The position numbers and the translations under genes were made by a program. From Oscheius dolichura (Eukaryota > Nematoda > Chromadorea > Rhabditida > Rhabditidae), in the NCBI GenBank assembly GCA_932521035.1, contig OW051494.1:10030001-10094000 (forward strand): a stretch of 64,000 bases of DNA, given 5' to 3'. The notes beneath the pieces are model-generated. The model was not told the origin of the DNA. It ran no database searches and worked only from the letters and a program-made list of their open reading frames with translations. This document shows positions 33,353 to 44,825 of this stretch, piece after piece (position 1 is the first letter of the stretch; each line of letters opens with the position of its first letter).

Positions 33353-33771
33353 CACAAAAAAAGTAACCAAAAATGGCTAGAAAAGTCGGCTAAAAATAGC
33401 AGCAGGAAAGTTACCAACCAAAGAGGAGACAAACTGCTCTCATGGCGGAGAGGAAGTATGTAATGGGAAAATTGGACGAAATACCGTAATCCATACGGAA
33501 ATCTGGTCAAAAAAGGACAAAAATCGACGGTAATTGACCATTGACCAAAACCCCCAAAATTCAAAAACCCCTTTTTTCCGGGAGTAACACCTATTTTCCA
33601 GTTCTCTCTCCTTTTATTTGGATCTTGTCAAAAAAGGCCGACAGAAATCGACGGTAAATTGACCAAAACCCCCAATATTCAAACGAAGTTAACGCGTTTC
33701 GACACAGTCAGCCATAAGCCAGTTGCCAGACTTCTCCAGTCATTCATTGTCTTTGCTCTCTCGCTGGAAGG

Positions 33772-36700
33772 ATGGTTCTCTGGCTTCTTTTGGCTACTTT
33801 GGCTGCTACTACAACCGCAGCAACAACAACTCCAATAACTACAGTACCAGCAGTAACTACGACAACTATAACCACTACAACGACGACGATAACCACTACA
33901 GCACCGGCAGCTACAACGACTTTCACGGCTACAGTACTCGCAGCACCCGCGCCACCAGGAGCTCCCAATTGTGACGCAATTATTGGCGACTTCCCGTTGG
34001 TGGACACTAATCCAAATCCATGTAAGAAAAGCTCGATCCTGTTGGGCAATGCCGTAGCACGTGTCACATTAATTTTCTCACAAGCTAAGGATACTACTCT
34101 CAACCCATTCCTTGGGCAAGGCTTTACCGAAATTTACGGAGCCATTATAATGGATAGCAATGATGATGTTAAAAAGATCGACTTTGGCGCCATCAAGATG
34201 TGGGATGGAAAGAATATGCCAAATAGTAAGTGACTCGTTTTATTCCATAGACGACCGCACGTTCACGAACAATTTTTAGAAATTTTGTTGACTTTTTGTG
34301 ACCAAGCGTCCGCTTTTAATTTTACCCGCCAATTTAATGTAACGACCCATAGACGACCGCACGTTCACGACTAATTGTTTGAAAATTTTGTGAACTTTCA
34401 CGGTCTCGCTTTTACAAGTTCCGAAAGAACCACATAAGCGCATAAGTTTTAACCAAGCATCTTCTCTTTTCTCGTTGAAGTAATCCATTCTTTTCAGATG
34501 CAATTTTCATCAGTATTAGGAACAATCCCAACTTACAAAGTATAACAGGAAGTCAAATGAACGATTTATCAATACAAGCATCGAACCATAAAGATGGCGA
34601 TGGCCTACAGATTCTCATTTATAACAATCCAGCCCTAGATACAACTTCAATAAAGGCCATAGAGGCGGCTATAGTCACTGGTAAACATAAAAACGACTTT
34701 GACATCAGCATTCAAAGTGGCCCTAATGGTTTGTGAACTCTTCTTTTCCTAATCTCTGACCTATAATTTCCAGAATGCCGCTTCCAGCATCCCTTTAACG
34801 AGACGGACTACACGGCGCCCGTTTCGGATGCCTTTCTGGCCAAGTGCAAGTCGATCAAGGGAGATTTGATACTGAAAGGAGGACGTCTCGGCGGCGACCT
34901 GACCCTGGACACTGCCTGCTTGAGACTGATCAACGTGGACATGACAGGCTTCCACCTGAATACGACTGCCAGCGGCAAGGGGAAGGATCTCTGTGGGAAC
35001 GGGCTGAAGTCGGAAATCAGCAAGAATCCAAATCTGTGCGGAGACGAGCTTGAGAAGATCAAAAACTACTTCACAAATTCGTCTGTTACCATCCAGCTCG
35101 ACGCCTCCTGCAGTACGTTTTTAATCATCCTATTCTCATCCAGTCAATTTCAGCCATCGACTGTACAACCAGAGAACAAGTCGATCATAAATACTATTAT
35201 TGTCGGAAAATAGAGGTGGCATCCGACATTACGAAATGGTTTACGGATAAGAATTTGACGCTAAAGGTCGGAAAACTCGAGTCAGCCACTAAGCAGCTTA
35301 CAATCGGTGGAAAAATGACGAGTATCGCTTTGGGCGCGTTGACTTCCGCCGTTGGTCAGTTATTTATTTAAAATTGAACAGTACAAAGCGTTTTTTGGAC
35401 TCTAAATATTCAGAATCTTGTGCTGAACAGGAATAGCTAATTTAAAAATTGTGCATATATCAAAAAATGGATGAAAATGGATGACAAGGGATCCGACGCG
35501 TCGCCAAGCAATGCCGCGCCCGCTGTTTACACGCGATAAACGGCGCACGCTTACAGTACCGTTTTTTTTTTCATTTTCTCACGATTCTGACATCCGTTTA
35601 GAAAAAGAATCATATCATCTTGTGAAAAAGGCGAATTTTATACAGATAAGATTATTTGGTTTAGTCCGCTAGCTCGCTGTTTAGGCGATTTCCAGGCGTG
35701 TGATTACAGTAATCCATAAAACGCTTTGTACTGTTTTTTTTAAGATTCAGAGAAAAAACCAAAAACAATGATGAAATGTAATTTTTAGAGCTCAAAATTG
35801 CCGACAATCCGGACCTGACTCAAATGGATCTGCCCAAGTTGACCAAGGTCGACCGGCTGGATATCTCCCGTAATGCGCAGCTGACTACTCTCTCTCTGCC
35901 CCTGTTGGCCACCATCGATGAGCTGATAATCGAGGGAAATGATCTGCTGACCATCGACAAGATCAAGTCCCTTCCGCTGCCGTCGCTGAACAGCTCCAAG
36001 GTCGAGTGCCGTACCAGCAAGGCCATCATCCTGTCCAGTTTCGAAGAGCTGCGCCTCTGTACAAGTATCCATGGCGATTTGGTCCTGAAGAATATGAAGA
36101 ACACCTCAATTCCCGATCTGATCCGCGCTACCCAGATAGAAGGCTGTATCCACATGGAGGACACGGAGCTGTGGGACTTGGACTGGCTTCAGAAGACGAC
36201 TACCACCTGTGCGACGCAGCACGTCTTCAAAAACAATCCGAACCTCTGTCCACTGTCTTATTTCAAAACTGGCTATGCGAAGGTCGAGCCTCCTGAAGCG
36301 ATTGGCTGTGGTGAGTCTTTTTTCCTTATATTCTTACTGTATTCTCTAATTATAGACAAGGTTTGTAAGACAATAACGGAAGGAGACTGTACGCGACTTG
36401 ATGGCGACCTGGTCATGGACGAGGCGACGGCCAAGCTGGTTGGGAAGCTGGTCATTATTCGAGGGCAACTTCTGATTAATGGGACGAGTCTGACCGAGCT
36501 GGAATTTCCTGAACTGGCGGTTATTTATAGCAAAAATGGTGAGGATTTTAATTTTCAGGGTTACTGTAGAAGAAAATTTGAAAAAAAAGCCTAAAATCTC
36601 CAAGAAACGTCGAAAAAACCAAATGAGCGTCTCGGAGAATCTCAATCGCTGCGAGACCAGGAAATTGACGCCAAAGGGGCTTTGCCGCCGAACCGAACAT

Positions 36701-39700
36701 TTAAAATTTCAAGACCAGATTTTGGCGGCAAATTTTTATTTTTTGAAGCGTCATGAGACCCGTGCACCCGCTCTTTGAATTTTGACCGCTTCCGCGCACT
36801 AAAAATGCATTTTTCTCTGCATTGTGACCACCTTTTCAAACATTAAAAAATATCCTCATGATCAGGAGAAAATGGCGGATTTTTCCAAGTTTATTATGTT
36901 TTTTCTTCAGCTCCTTTCAGTTAATTAAACCTTCTTTTTTTTCAGGTACACAGCTGGTGGTCACCAATAATCCCAAGCTGAAGTCTCTAAAAATGGCCAA
37001 GTTTCCTCGATTTGAACCGGCTGGAAGTACTGGCCAACAGCAGGTCTACATTGAGAAGAATCCGCTGCTGACCAAATTGGGAGACTTTTTATCGGCTACT
37101 ATGGCAGCCGGTTGCATGCGGAAAGCGAAGAGCGTCTGCTATTATGATCCGGGCATTTACACGACCCAGACTGGGACCGGCATGAGCTGGCGGAAGATAC
37201 TCCTGATCGCTGGTAGCAGCCTGCTCGCTCTAGGAGTGATTGTCGGCGTCGCGGCCTGTCTCCTAATCTGGCGCCATAATCGCCGCCATTATTGGGAACA
37301 CAGACTCATCTATAAATTCTATACAGACTATGCTTTTGGAACGATTGGTATGTTAATTTTTTTTATTGGAATACTGTAGGCGGCTACAGTAAGTGCGCTC
37401 CATCTAATCACAAGTTTGGGAACGAAAAACATTTTTTTCAGGCTATGAGCTGAAGCCATTGATAACGACGTATGAACCTCGATTGGGCAAAAAAGTTAAT
37501 CTCGAATGCATTCTTCACCAGATTGTTGTTAATGGCCTGATGAGACACAATGTGATCAATTGGCGTCAAAAGTTTTTGGAAAACCCGGAACATCGAATGG
37601 AATATTACGGTAATTTTTAGCTGTATATTGTTCAGAATTTTTTGCTGACCAAGAATGACTAGATTAAAAAAATAGGAAAATGCCAAGAAAATGGAGAAAA
37701 ACGCATTTCAACTGCCGACTTACCGCGCGCCCGTTGTTTACGCGCGTTATTTGGTGAGCGACTACAGTAGTCCCACAAGGAAAATTCGATTTTTCCCGCG
37801 ATTCTGACGTCCATTTTTAAAACTAAATATATCTACTTGATCAGCAGATATAGGCGAATCTTTTGTGGTTACAAGTTGCCTTGAATTCTGGATAATTGCA
37901 CCATTAATATCTCTTTTTTTCAGCCAAGCGCTATCCCTACAACAAGATGACGTTTTACGGTAATACGTATTACCTGCAGATGAAGGGCACCATTCCGCGT
38001 CTGTACAAGAAGTTGGCAAAACTGATTGCCGCCAAGAAGAAGGAATTGAATGGAGCCGAGGTGAAGCCGGTGCTGTCAAGAATCCGCGGAATAATCAAGA
38101 AGAATGTCCATATGAAATATCCGGAAAAGTTGAACAGGATGCATTTGATATTTATCGGCGGCCAGGACCTCGCCTTCGTACAGATGCCTATATCGGACAC
38201 TGTGCCCAAATCGTCGAAGAAAGAATACATAATGGTTAATCTGGACGAATGGGAAAAGGAGCAAAAGAAGAACGGCGAGACGACGGAAGAAGAGACGAGT
38301 GCTAAGGATAAGAGCGGAAGTGAGAAGAAGGCGGCCAGTGGAAAGGAGAAGAAGAGCAAAGAGGATAAAAAGGAGAATAAGGAGAAGACGAGCAAATCGG
38401 GCGAGAAGGTGGAGACGAAGGAAAAGGATAACAAAAAGAAGGACAGCAAGCAAGAGAAGAAAAGTAAAGAGGATGAAAAGGAGAAGAAGAAGAAGAGGGA
38501 GAAGAGTGGAAAGAATGAAGAGGAGGGCCAGTCCCATGAGAAGACGAAGGAAGAACTGGAAGAGGAAGAAGAGTATAACAGAACAGAGGAGGCATTTCGG
38601 CAATTGGTCAAGGATTATGGCAAATTTGAGAAGGACGGAGGAGAAGTGCAGAGTACAACACACACCGAGGGAGATTACAGTATAAGGGTGGGAATTTGAT
38701 CATCATTTTTAGACTAGATATCGTATTCTCTCTCTCAAAGCCAAATATTGAGTCATATTGCAGACTTTATTAGCTTTAAAATATTTTTGTGCTGATTATG
38801 AAAAACTAATTTAAAAATTGTGAAAATATCAAAAACTGGAAGAAAAATGCATATAAAGGCCGTATGCGTCACGCCAAAGAACAGCTCGCCCGCTATTTAT
38901 TATGGCGCGCGCTTATAGTATCCCCATTAGAGAATTCTGTTTTTATCGCGATTCTGACGTGCGTTTTCAAAAACAAACATATCTTCTTGTTCAGCAGAAA
39001 AAGGCGAATCTCATAAGTGAATTTTTTTTCGAAAAAAGTTAAAGTAACCTAGAGAATTTGTTGTAAACGTCGGAGGAACGTTGTAATATTAAAGAGAATT
39101 CGATATATAATTTAATAACAAGGATATTTTCAGTTTACTAACGATTGTAGCACGAACTTTAATGAAGAAAACCGAATACAAGTGGAAAAATCTGGCTACC
39201 ATCCAACTCGGCCACCACTACGATTTATGGGCGATTACGGGTACGGGTTGCAATGCCAAACGATTAAAGTGAAATTGACGAATTCCAAGAAGAAGGAAGT
39301 GATCGAAATGAGCAATATTGAGCTGACCTCGGAGAAGTTGAAACTCCCGATGCTTTCCCTCTTTTTCCCGGGGAAGACTCCCTGGTGGCATTTGCTCTGG
39401 CTGGCCATGCGCTACAAGATTCCCATCATCACGGACAGCAACGAGTATTTTATCCTGATTAATATGATTCTATGCACCTGGAAGATTCTGCTCAATCCCA
39501 AATGGCGGAAAAATTATGATAATGATAATTTGATCGAATTCGGCGAGGGACTCTATCGGTAAGCAGCTATATATCCAGCTTTATCTTGTTTAGAATTTTG
39601 TGCTGATTACGAAAAACTACTTAAAAAATAATAAATAAGGTCAAAAAATGAGAGAACAATGCATTTCTTGTTCTGGCTCGCGTCTCCAAGCAATTGCTCG

Positions 39701-40698
39701 CCCGCTGTTTACGCGCGTTAAACAGCGCGCGCTTACAGTAACCCTTTTGTGATGAATCAATTTTTTCTCGCAATTCTGATGTTTATTTTTAAAAATAAAC
39801 ATATCTTCTTGTTCAGCAGAAATAGACAAATATTTTAAAGGTTTAATTATTTAATTTCTTCTACGGAAAATTGAAAAATTTAGCATTATATTTTATTTTC
39901 AGACGTTTCAAAGCGCTCTACAATCCGAAGTCGGATCCAGTCACCCCGTGGGTCGTGTGGGTGTATGCTGCAACGCAACTGTATTCCGAGGTTCTGCACA
40001 CAGGAAGTCTACGCCGACGCATGAAGAACATGTCGATTGGAGAAAAAATCGAATTTCGCTATGACATGCAAGATTATCCTGAGGATTGCATTAACACTGA
40101 GTATACAAGGTGGAGTCTAGCCGTGAAGGAGGGGGCGCCGACGATTGAATGGCACAAGATGGAGAGGATTCCACTGAAGGGCATCTTTACGGAAAAGTGT
40201 AAAATCAAACTGGACGAAGAGCCGCGGCCGGACATGAAATACGCCGAGGAATATCTGTCGATGGCGCCGGACGAGGATGTGCTCCAGCTGTTGCGAGAGA
40301 ATCCGAACAAGGGCCGAGTCAAGCTGGAGGCGATCTCGCCCCGCCCGCGCATGTCACAAATCCGGCTAGCAGCACGAGAACAAGATAGGAAGGATGAATT
40401 GTGGAGAGAAGAGCATATCTATCCGAAATGGGACGGGGAGCAGTGGCTGAGCCAGGAGGAATTTAAACAACGGGAGATTGACAAGAAGGCCGCCGAAGAG
40501 AGGGAAGAACTAGAGGCCAAGAAAGCCGATGAATATTATAAAAACTTCTTTGGTTGGAATAAGAAGAGCCCTGCTGCCGCGCCAGCCGCCGCCGCTCCAA
40601 CAACGAAAAGCACGGAAAAGACGGCAGCGACAACGACGACAACGCCATCAGCAACCAATTCGAAGTCGAAGAAGAATGAAACTACTACACCGAAGTGA
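33772..40698 (+). CDS. Receptor L-domain transmembrane protein with large cytoplasmic part, 1494 aa
   Basis: Eleven exons: 33772-34225, 34498-34728, 34774-35112, 35154-35354, 35789-36310, 36356-36538, 36946-37347, 37442-37609, 37924-38687, 39134-39558 and 39903-40698; 1495 codons. Signal peptide (1-12), Thr-rich stalk (14-60), then repeated Recep_L-type units with NNPNL, KNPNLC, DNPDL and NNPKL motifs and paired Cys, as in the IRLD (insulin/EGF-receptor L-domain) families of nematodes. One membrane helix at about 728-752, then a ~740-residue cytoplasmic part with a Lys/Glu low-complexity insert and Ala/Thr-rich tail. The remaining cytoplasmic segments (CQTIKVKLTNSKKKEVIEMS; PIITDSNEYFILINMI; FGEGLYRRFKALYNP) follow the order of a PTP domain but lack its HC(X)5R, so I suspect a dead PTP domain. 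Five of ten introns carry repeat family C. Confidence 0.75.
34245..34380 (+). repeat. Direct repeat in receptor intron 1
   Basis: CCATAGACGACCGCACGTTC occurs at about 34245 and 34348, each followed by ACGA(A/C)(C/T)AATT and a diverged tail, a ~100 bp tandem duplication. Confidence 0.65.
35409..35640 (+). repeat. Intronic repeat family C, copy 2
   Basis: In receptor intron 4. TTTAAAAATTGTGCATATATC, GCCCGCTGTTTACACGCG and TCACGATTCTGACATCC blocks in standard order. Confidence 0.7.
36800..36890 (+). repeat. Intronic repeat family C, 3' part only
   Basis: In receptor intron 6. TTTTTCTCTGCATTGTGACC, AAAAAATATCCTCATGATCAG and GAGAAAATGGCGGAT match the end of the family loosely; the 5' part is absent or very diverged. 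Confidence 0.4.
37631..37860 (+). repeat. Intronic repeat family C, copy 3
   Basis: In receptor intron 8. TTCAGAATTTTTTGCTGACC, GCGCCCGTTGTTTACGCGCG and CCCGCGATTCTGACGTCC blocks. Confidence 0.7.
38780..39010 (+). repeat. Intronic repeat family C, copy 4
   Basis: In receptor intron 9. TTTTTGTGCTGATTATGAAA, TTTAAAAATTGTGAAAATATC, ATCGCGATTCTGACGTGCG and AGCAGAAAAAGGCGAATC. Confidence 0.7.
39590..39830 (+). repeat. Intronic repeat family C, copy 5
   Basis: In receptor intron 10. Best hairpin core of the set: CGCTGTTTACGCGCGTTAAACAGCG folds back on itself (9 bp stem). Other blocks in the usual order. Confidence 0.7.
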
Positions 40699-40831
40699 TA
40701 TTTGGAATACGCTATTGCGAGATAAATAGGGTGGTCGCAGTTGTTGTTCTTGTTCTTTTCTTTGGATATTTTAGAGTCGCGCCCGTTACTTAACATCTTC
40801 TCTGTCAAAGTTTGTGGGCCTACAGATTTTT

Positions 40832-40960
40832 GTTGTCGGAGCGGCTGAGATGTGACTGGGTTCGTTACAATCGTCTTGACGTGCTCTCCAACTAGGTCTT
40901 TGAATTTTTGAAATTGACCAGGAAATGACCGAGATACGGACACAAACGCTTGGCACTCCC
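40832..40960. repeat. Dispersed repeat, inverted copy of 6650-6770
   Basis: GCTGAGATGTGACTGGGTTC, TCTTGACGTGCTCTCCAAC and TTTGAATTTTTGAAATTG are the reverse complements of the blocks at 6650-6770. Just downstream of the receptor stop. Confidence 0.65.
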
Positions 40961-41149
40961 GTCTATGCCCAAAAACGGGAGCGCCCGAAATTGAATGTTT
41001 TGCGGTTTTTATGATTAGAGCAATATTCTCTTTTCTTTTTCAAATTTACATGAGACGTTTACAGATTTCCCGCTCCGTTTTGCAGCCCTGAATTGAACAG
41101 TCTATAAGTTACAGTATGCCGAAGTAAAGGGCTGTTTGGCTGCCTCAGA

Positions 41150-41289
41150 GTTACTATCATCCATTTTTAATGAATATTCCTTGGAAAATCTCTCCGCTAC
41201 GCGACCAGGAAGCTTTCAAACCTGGCCCCGTAGCGGAGACGCGCCGCCAAATTTGAATCCGTGGATTATTAGTTGGAAATGGACTATAG
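41150..41289. repeat. MITE family B, opposite orientation
   Basis: AATATTCCTTGGAAAATCTC, GACCAGGAAGC, GTAGCGGAGACGCGCCGCC and the terminal GGAAATGGACTATAG match the element at 4821-4945 in reverse complement. Confidence 0.7.
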
Positions 41290-41605
41290 AAGGCCCCATA
41301 CCGAAGTTTCAACACACACAACTTCTCTGCCGGCCCTTTTATTTCTTTTTCCTTTCTAAAGGCCTGTAGAACTTGTAGAGGACATTTTGTAGCCTATTTT
41401 CTTCTTTCATAAACAGTTTATGGCCTACAGTATCCCATGAAAGCAGAGGAATCCGGGGGACTGCCAGTATTGATCCTGAGAATAGCCAGTTTTTTGTGAA
41501 GAGACGCAAGATAACCGGCAAAAAAAAATGAAGAAAACAGATATTTGAAACCATTTATTCCGTCTACAAACTATCACCGAACTATAGCCCGCTTTATTCT
41601 TCTTT

Positions 41606-42526
41606 TTAACGATGAGGAGCCCTTCCTGACCGCCCAATTCTATGAAATCGCTGCCCCATGATTCGCGGAGCCGGTACATCCTAAAATACCCCGTATAATT
41701 TTAATACAAAGCTCAAATAAGTACCTCTCTTGCAGTAAAATCCGCTCTAGGAGCTCCTGGAGGCCGTTGCCTCTGATCCAGACCAAATTCCCTTCGAATA
41801 CCCTCTAGGTGCTCGTCGTATTGGGCAAGCCGTTCCTCACATTGCCGGCGAAATAGCTCATTCTGTTCTTGTTCACGTTGATGCCGTTCCAGTTCTCTTT
41901 CTTGTCGCTCTTGATCCCGACGTCCCTGCTCCATGTTCCATTCCACTTCTCGTAGCGTCTCCTCTGTCTGTGCAATCCACTCTCGATGTTGTTGTAACCA
42001 TAGATTACGCTCTTCCTGCTGCCGTAGCATCTCCTCTTCTTCCCTTCCTAACCATTCTCGTCGTTCTCGTTCTTCTTGTCGCCACAATCTCGGTACTCGT
42101 ACCTGACGAGCTGGTTCTCGCTGTCCCCGTTCCCTCTGCTCTTCTGCTACAGTAATCAGCCGGCGATGTTCTTCTTCCAATTCCGCCAGTTCTGCCTCCG
42201 TCTCCAGTACATTTTCCATCAATATTTTCGAGAAATTCTCTTCCTCTTGGACAGTTCGAGCCTTTGCCACGTATTGAAGCATCTCTAAAGATTTCTAAGC
42301 GTGTCAAGACCCAAAAAAAGGGGAACAAACCTTCGGCCAGGTAATTCTTTGCTCCGCGGAGAAATGATCCTTCCATTTGACAATCAGGGCAATTTTTATT
42401 GGCTCCGATGGTAGGAAGACGACAGAAGCAGATAGAATGACCACAGATTCCAACGACTGGAAGATTTATGTCGGGAAATTGGAAGAAAAACTGACCTATG
42501 GCGGTTTCAGAAGAGCAGGAACACAT
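41606..42526 (-). CDS. RING-like / coiled-coil protein, 263 aa
   Basis: Exons on the minus strand: 42496-42526, 42331-42456, 41725-42284 and 41606-41680; 264 codons. N-terminus has a RING-like pattern with MCSCSS, ICGHSICFCR and NCPDCQ: the zinc ligands C...C, C-G-H..C..C, C..C are in order, but two pairs are CxC rather than CxxC. From about residue 55 to 230 a long, highly charged coiled coil (EEEHRRL, QEERNLWLQQHREW, ERELERHQREQEQ) follows, then a short basic tail. The RING-coiled-coil layout resembles TRIM-type E3 ligases without a B-box, so a ubiquitin-ligase role is an inference. Donors GTCAGT and GTTTGT are non-standard but recur in this genome. An extra upstream exon is possible. Confidence 0.65.
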
Positions 42527-42750
42527 GAAGAACGAGCGGATACTTTGTAAAGAGGATTTCTGGATAGGTTGACCGAAGCGAAAGGGAGAAAGAAGCTGAG
42601 GGACTGGAAGCACGCTTCTGACCAGAGAAAAGCAGCTTTTTTGACTCCTGGAAGGTGAGAAACATCAAGGCCATGGAGATTAAATAATTCAAAACCGGGA
42701 ACAACAGAAAGTCCTCCGTCAAGTGGCCCATTTCCTGGACCAATTCCATG

Positions 42751-42834
42751 CCGTCGATAGCTCAGTTGGTAGAGCGGAGGACTGTAGTAGTTGCTGATAT
42801 CCTTAGGTCGCTGGTTCGAATCCGGCTCGACGGA
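42751..42834 (+). tRNA. tRNA-Tyr (GTA) with 11 nt intron
   Basis: Acceptor CCGTCGA / TCGACGG, D-arm AGCTCAGTTGGTAGAGC,anticodon loop CTGTAG|A split by an 11 nt intron at 42788-42798 in the canonical position after base 37, T-arm CTGGTTCGAATCCGG. 84 nt precursor. Confidence 0.95.
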
Positions 42835-44825
42835 ATGGCTTTTTGCTTTGTTTACTCGACATTTTCTCAACTTTACCGAGTTATTTACCCTCCTTTTCAA
42901 TTATAACAGTGCTACAGCAGTCCAAAATAACAGAAAGACAGGAAAATAAGCGAATAAAATTCATTTTTATCTTTTCCCGGGGTTTGGCAGAATTTTCATG
43001 GTTTTGCAGCTTTGGAGTTTGTCAAGACGCTGCCTACCTCATTAAGAAGATGTCGTTGTAGGACCCTAGACGAAGTTCTTTATAAAGAAATGAAATGTTT
43101 ACCTTCTGCCGATGCTTGGAACACCCACAATAGAAGGAAGGGGGGAAACAATGGCGCTGACCGCCGGTTTGACTGCAGGAAGCCTACAAAAGGGGCCAAT
43201 ACAAGGGGCAATGGTTTCGAGACCATTTCCCTGTTCTGTATTTCCACTTATTAGATTGAAATTAATCGGCAGCCCTTTAAAATAACCATGTGGTTTCCAG
43301 TTTTTTTTTCAATCTCTTACGCCTTGCCACGGTGTCTGTCGCTTGTTCGCCTCTCCCTGTTCGATGACCTGCTTCCCCCTTCGGGCGTATTACATCATGA
43401 CGTCAAGAAAAAATTACACTTCTATTATTTTGACCTGGTGACACGAATTTTAAGGGGGGAACTGGACTTTTTAGCCAGAAATGGGGAGGAAATGACGGGA
43501 GGAAAACAAACAAACAGAAATAGGACATCTATCATGGCTAGATCGTCTTGTTTTCACGTTTTTAAAGCTTTTTTTTTCAACGGATTTTGGCGGGTTGGCT
43601 GTCTAATTGTGGCTGTTAGCTGTCTAATTGTGGCGCCCAGCTGTCTAACTGTGGCGCTTCCTAACGAATATCTTTTCAAATTTCCCACATTTTTCCGTCT
43701 CTTTATAGTCTTTTCTTCCTCTTTCAGTCCAATTCTTGGGGTCAAACACAACCTTGATAGCCATATGCCGCGCAGTGGGGCGCCGCTGGGGGTTAACATC
43801 ATTGTTGCCTGTTGCCCTCGGGCAATGCATTAAACCAGCAGCCAACAGCCAGCAGCGGTAGAAAAGAGAAGAGAAGAGAGTAGGCGACAGTGGGGGGAAC
43901 AATCGCCACTTTGTCTTCTAACATTACACCTGATTGGCGCTCCTTTTAAAAGAGTCATCGCCCTCGGGGGCAATTCTTGATGCTTCCCCCTTTTACCCAT
44001 TTTCCGGGTAGGGAATTTTGACATCTTTCAATTTTCCCTTCTTTGCTCCAATTGAACGTATTTTTATCCACCGGGGGAGTCTCTGTTGGAGTTTCAAGTG
44101 TTTGGCCGCGTAACTGTGGCTTCTCCCAGGACTACAGCTTCACCAGCTGTCTAACTGTGGCTCTTGCCTGCGACACTTCTTATTTGGCTGTCTAACTGTG
44201 TCTTTCCCCGTATTTTTCCAATTTCGCTGGATGTTTGAGTTCTCTTCCGGTTTCGAAGCCTATTCTGCTGTCTAACTGTGTCTTTCCACAACTACCTTTT
44301 TTTCTTGTTGCGTAACAGTGCTCCTTTTTGGGAAAATACCTGGCTGTCTAACTGTGGCTCCACCCCAGAAACCTTTCCCATCTGACTGTCTAACTGTGTC
44401 ACTCTTCATTCCTAAAAAATTGGCGTTTCTTCGTCTGTAGTTTGTCAAACCTTGATCGCCCGTCTTTCCCTACTTCCCCCCTCCCCTAATAAGCCTCTCC
44501 TCTATAGAACTTGACTTCTTCTTATTCCACTTTTCCACCGACGTCAAAAACCCCGACCCTCGTAAGCAGAGAGTCAAGGTCGAGACCCCTGGGGGTCTCT
44601 GTTCTTCTTCTTTTTGGCAACAAAGCAAAGGCAAAGAGTGGTGCCCCGATAGCCGCTCGACAGGTTTCCGCCCCCGGGGGCATGAAAACAGAAGGAGAGA
44701 CGGTGGGAGAAACCAACTTTCCCTCCTCTTTTCTATTGTCACGCTATTCTTTTTCCTTTCTTTCTTTCCACTGTTTTCTTTTCCTTCTTTTACAGAAAAC
44801 CTAAACTTTTTAGAGAGAAAAAACG
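42835..44825. other. Gene-free stretch with motif cluster
   Basis: No gene recognised. Contains the first dense run of the 17 bp motif (43597-44399). Open frames on both strands are unsupported. Confidence 0.6.
43597..44399 (-). repeat. Motif cluster 1: about 10 copies of GGCTGTCTAACTGTGGC
   Basis: Copies near 43597, 43618, 43639, 44108 (partial), 44146, 44186, 44267, 44309 (diverged), 44342 and 44384, all written GCTGTCTAACTGTGGC on the plus strand. Spacing is irregular (4 to ~450 bp), and the sequence between copies is unrelated, so this is not a tandem satellite. Core CTGTCTAACTGTG is the most constant part. Confidence 0.85.

Noticed and set aside
38076-38663. Long Leu/Phe/Ser-rich minus-strand frames opposite receptor exon 9
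   Set aside because: Complement of a Lys/Glu-coding low-complexity stretch.
43288-43833. 181-codon plus-strand frame over motif copies
   Set aside because: Runs through three motif copies (reading as repeated CLIVA-type residues), low coding quality, no splice context.
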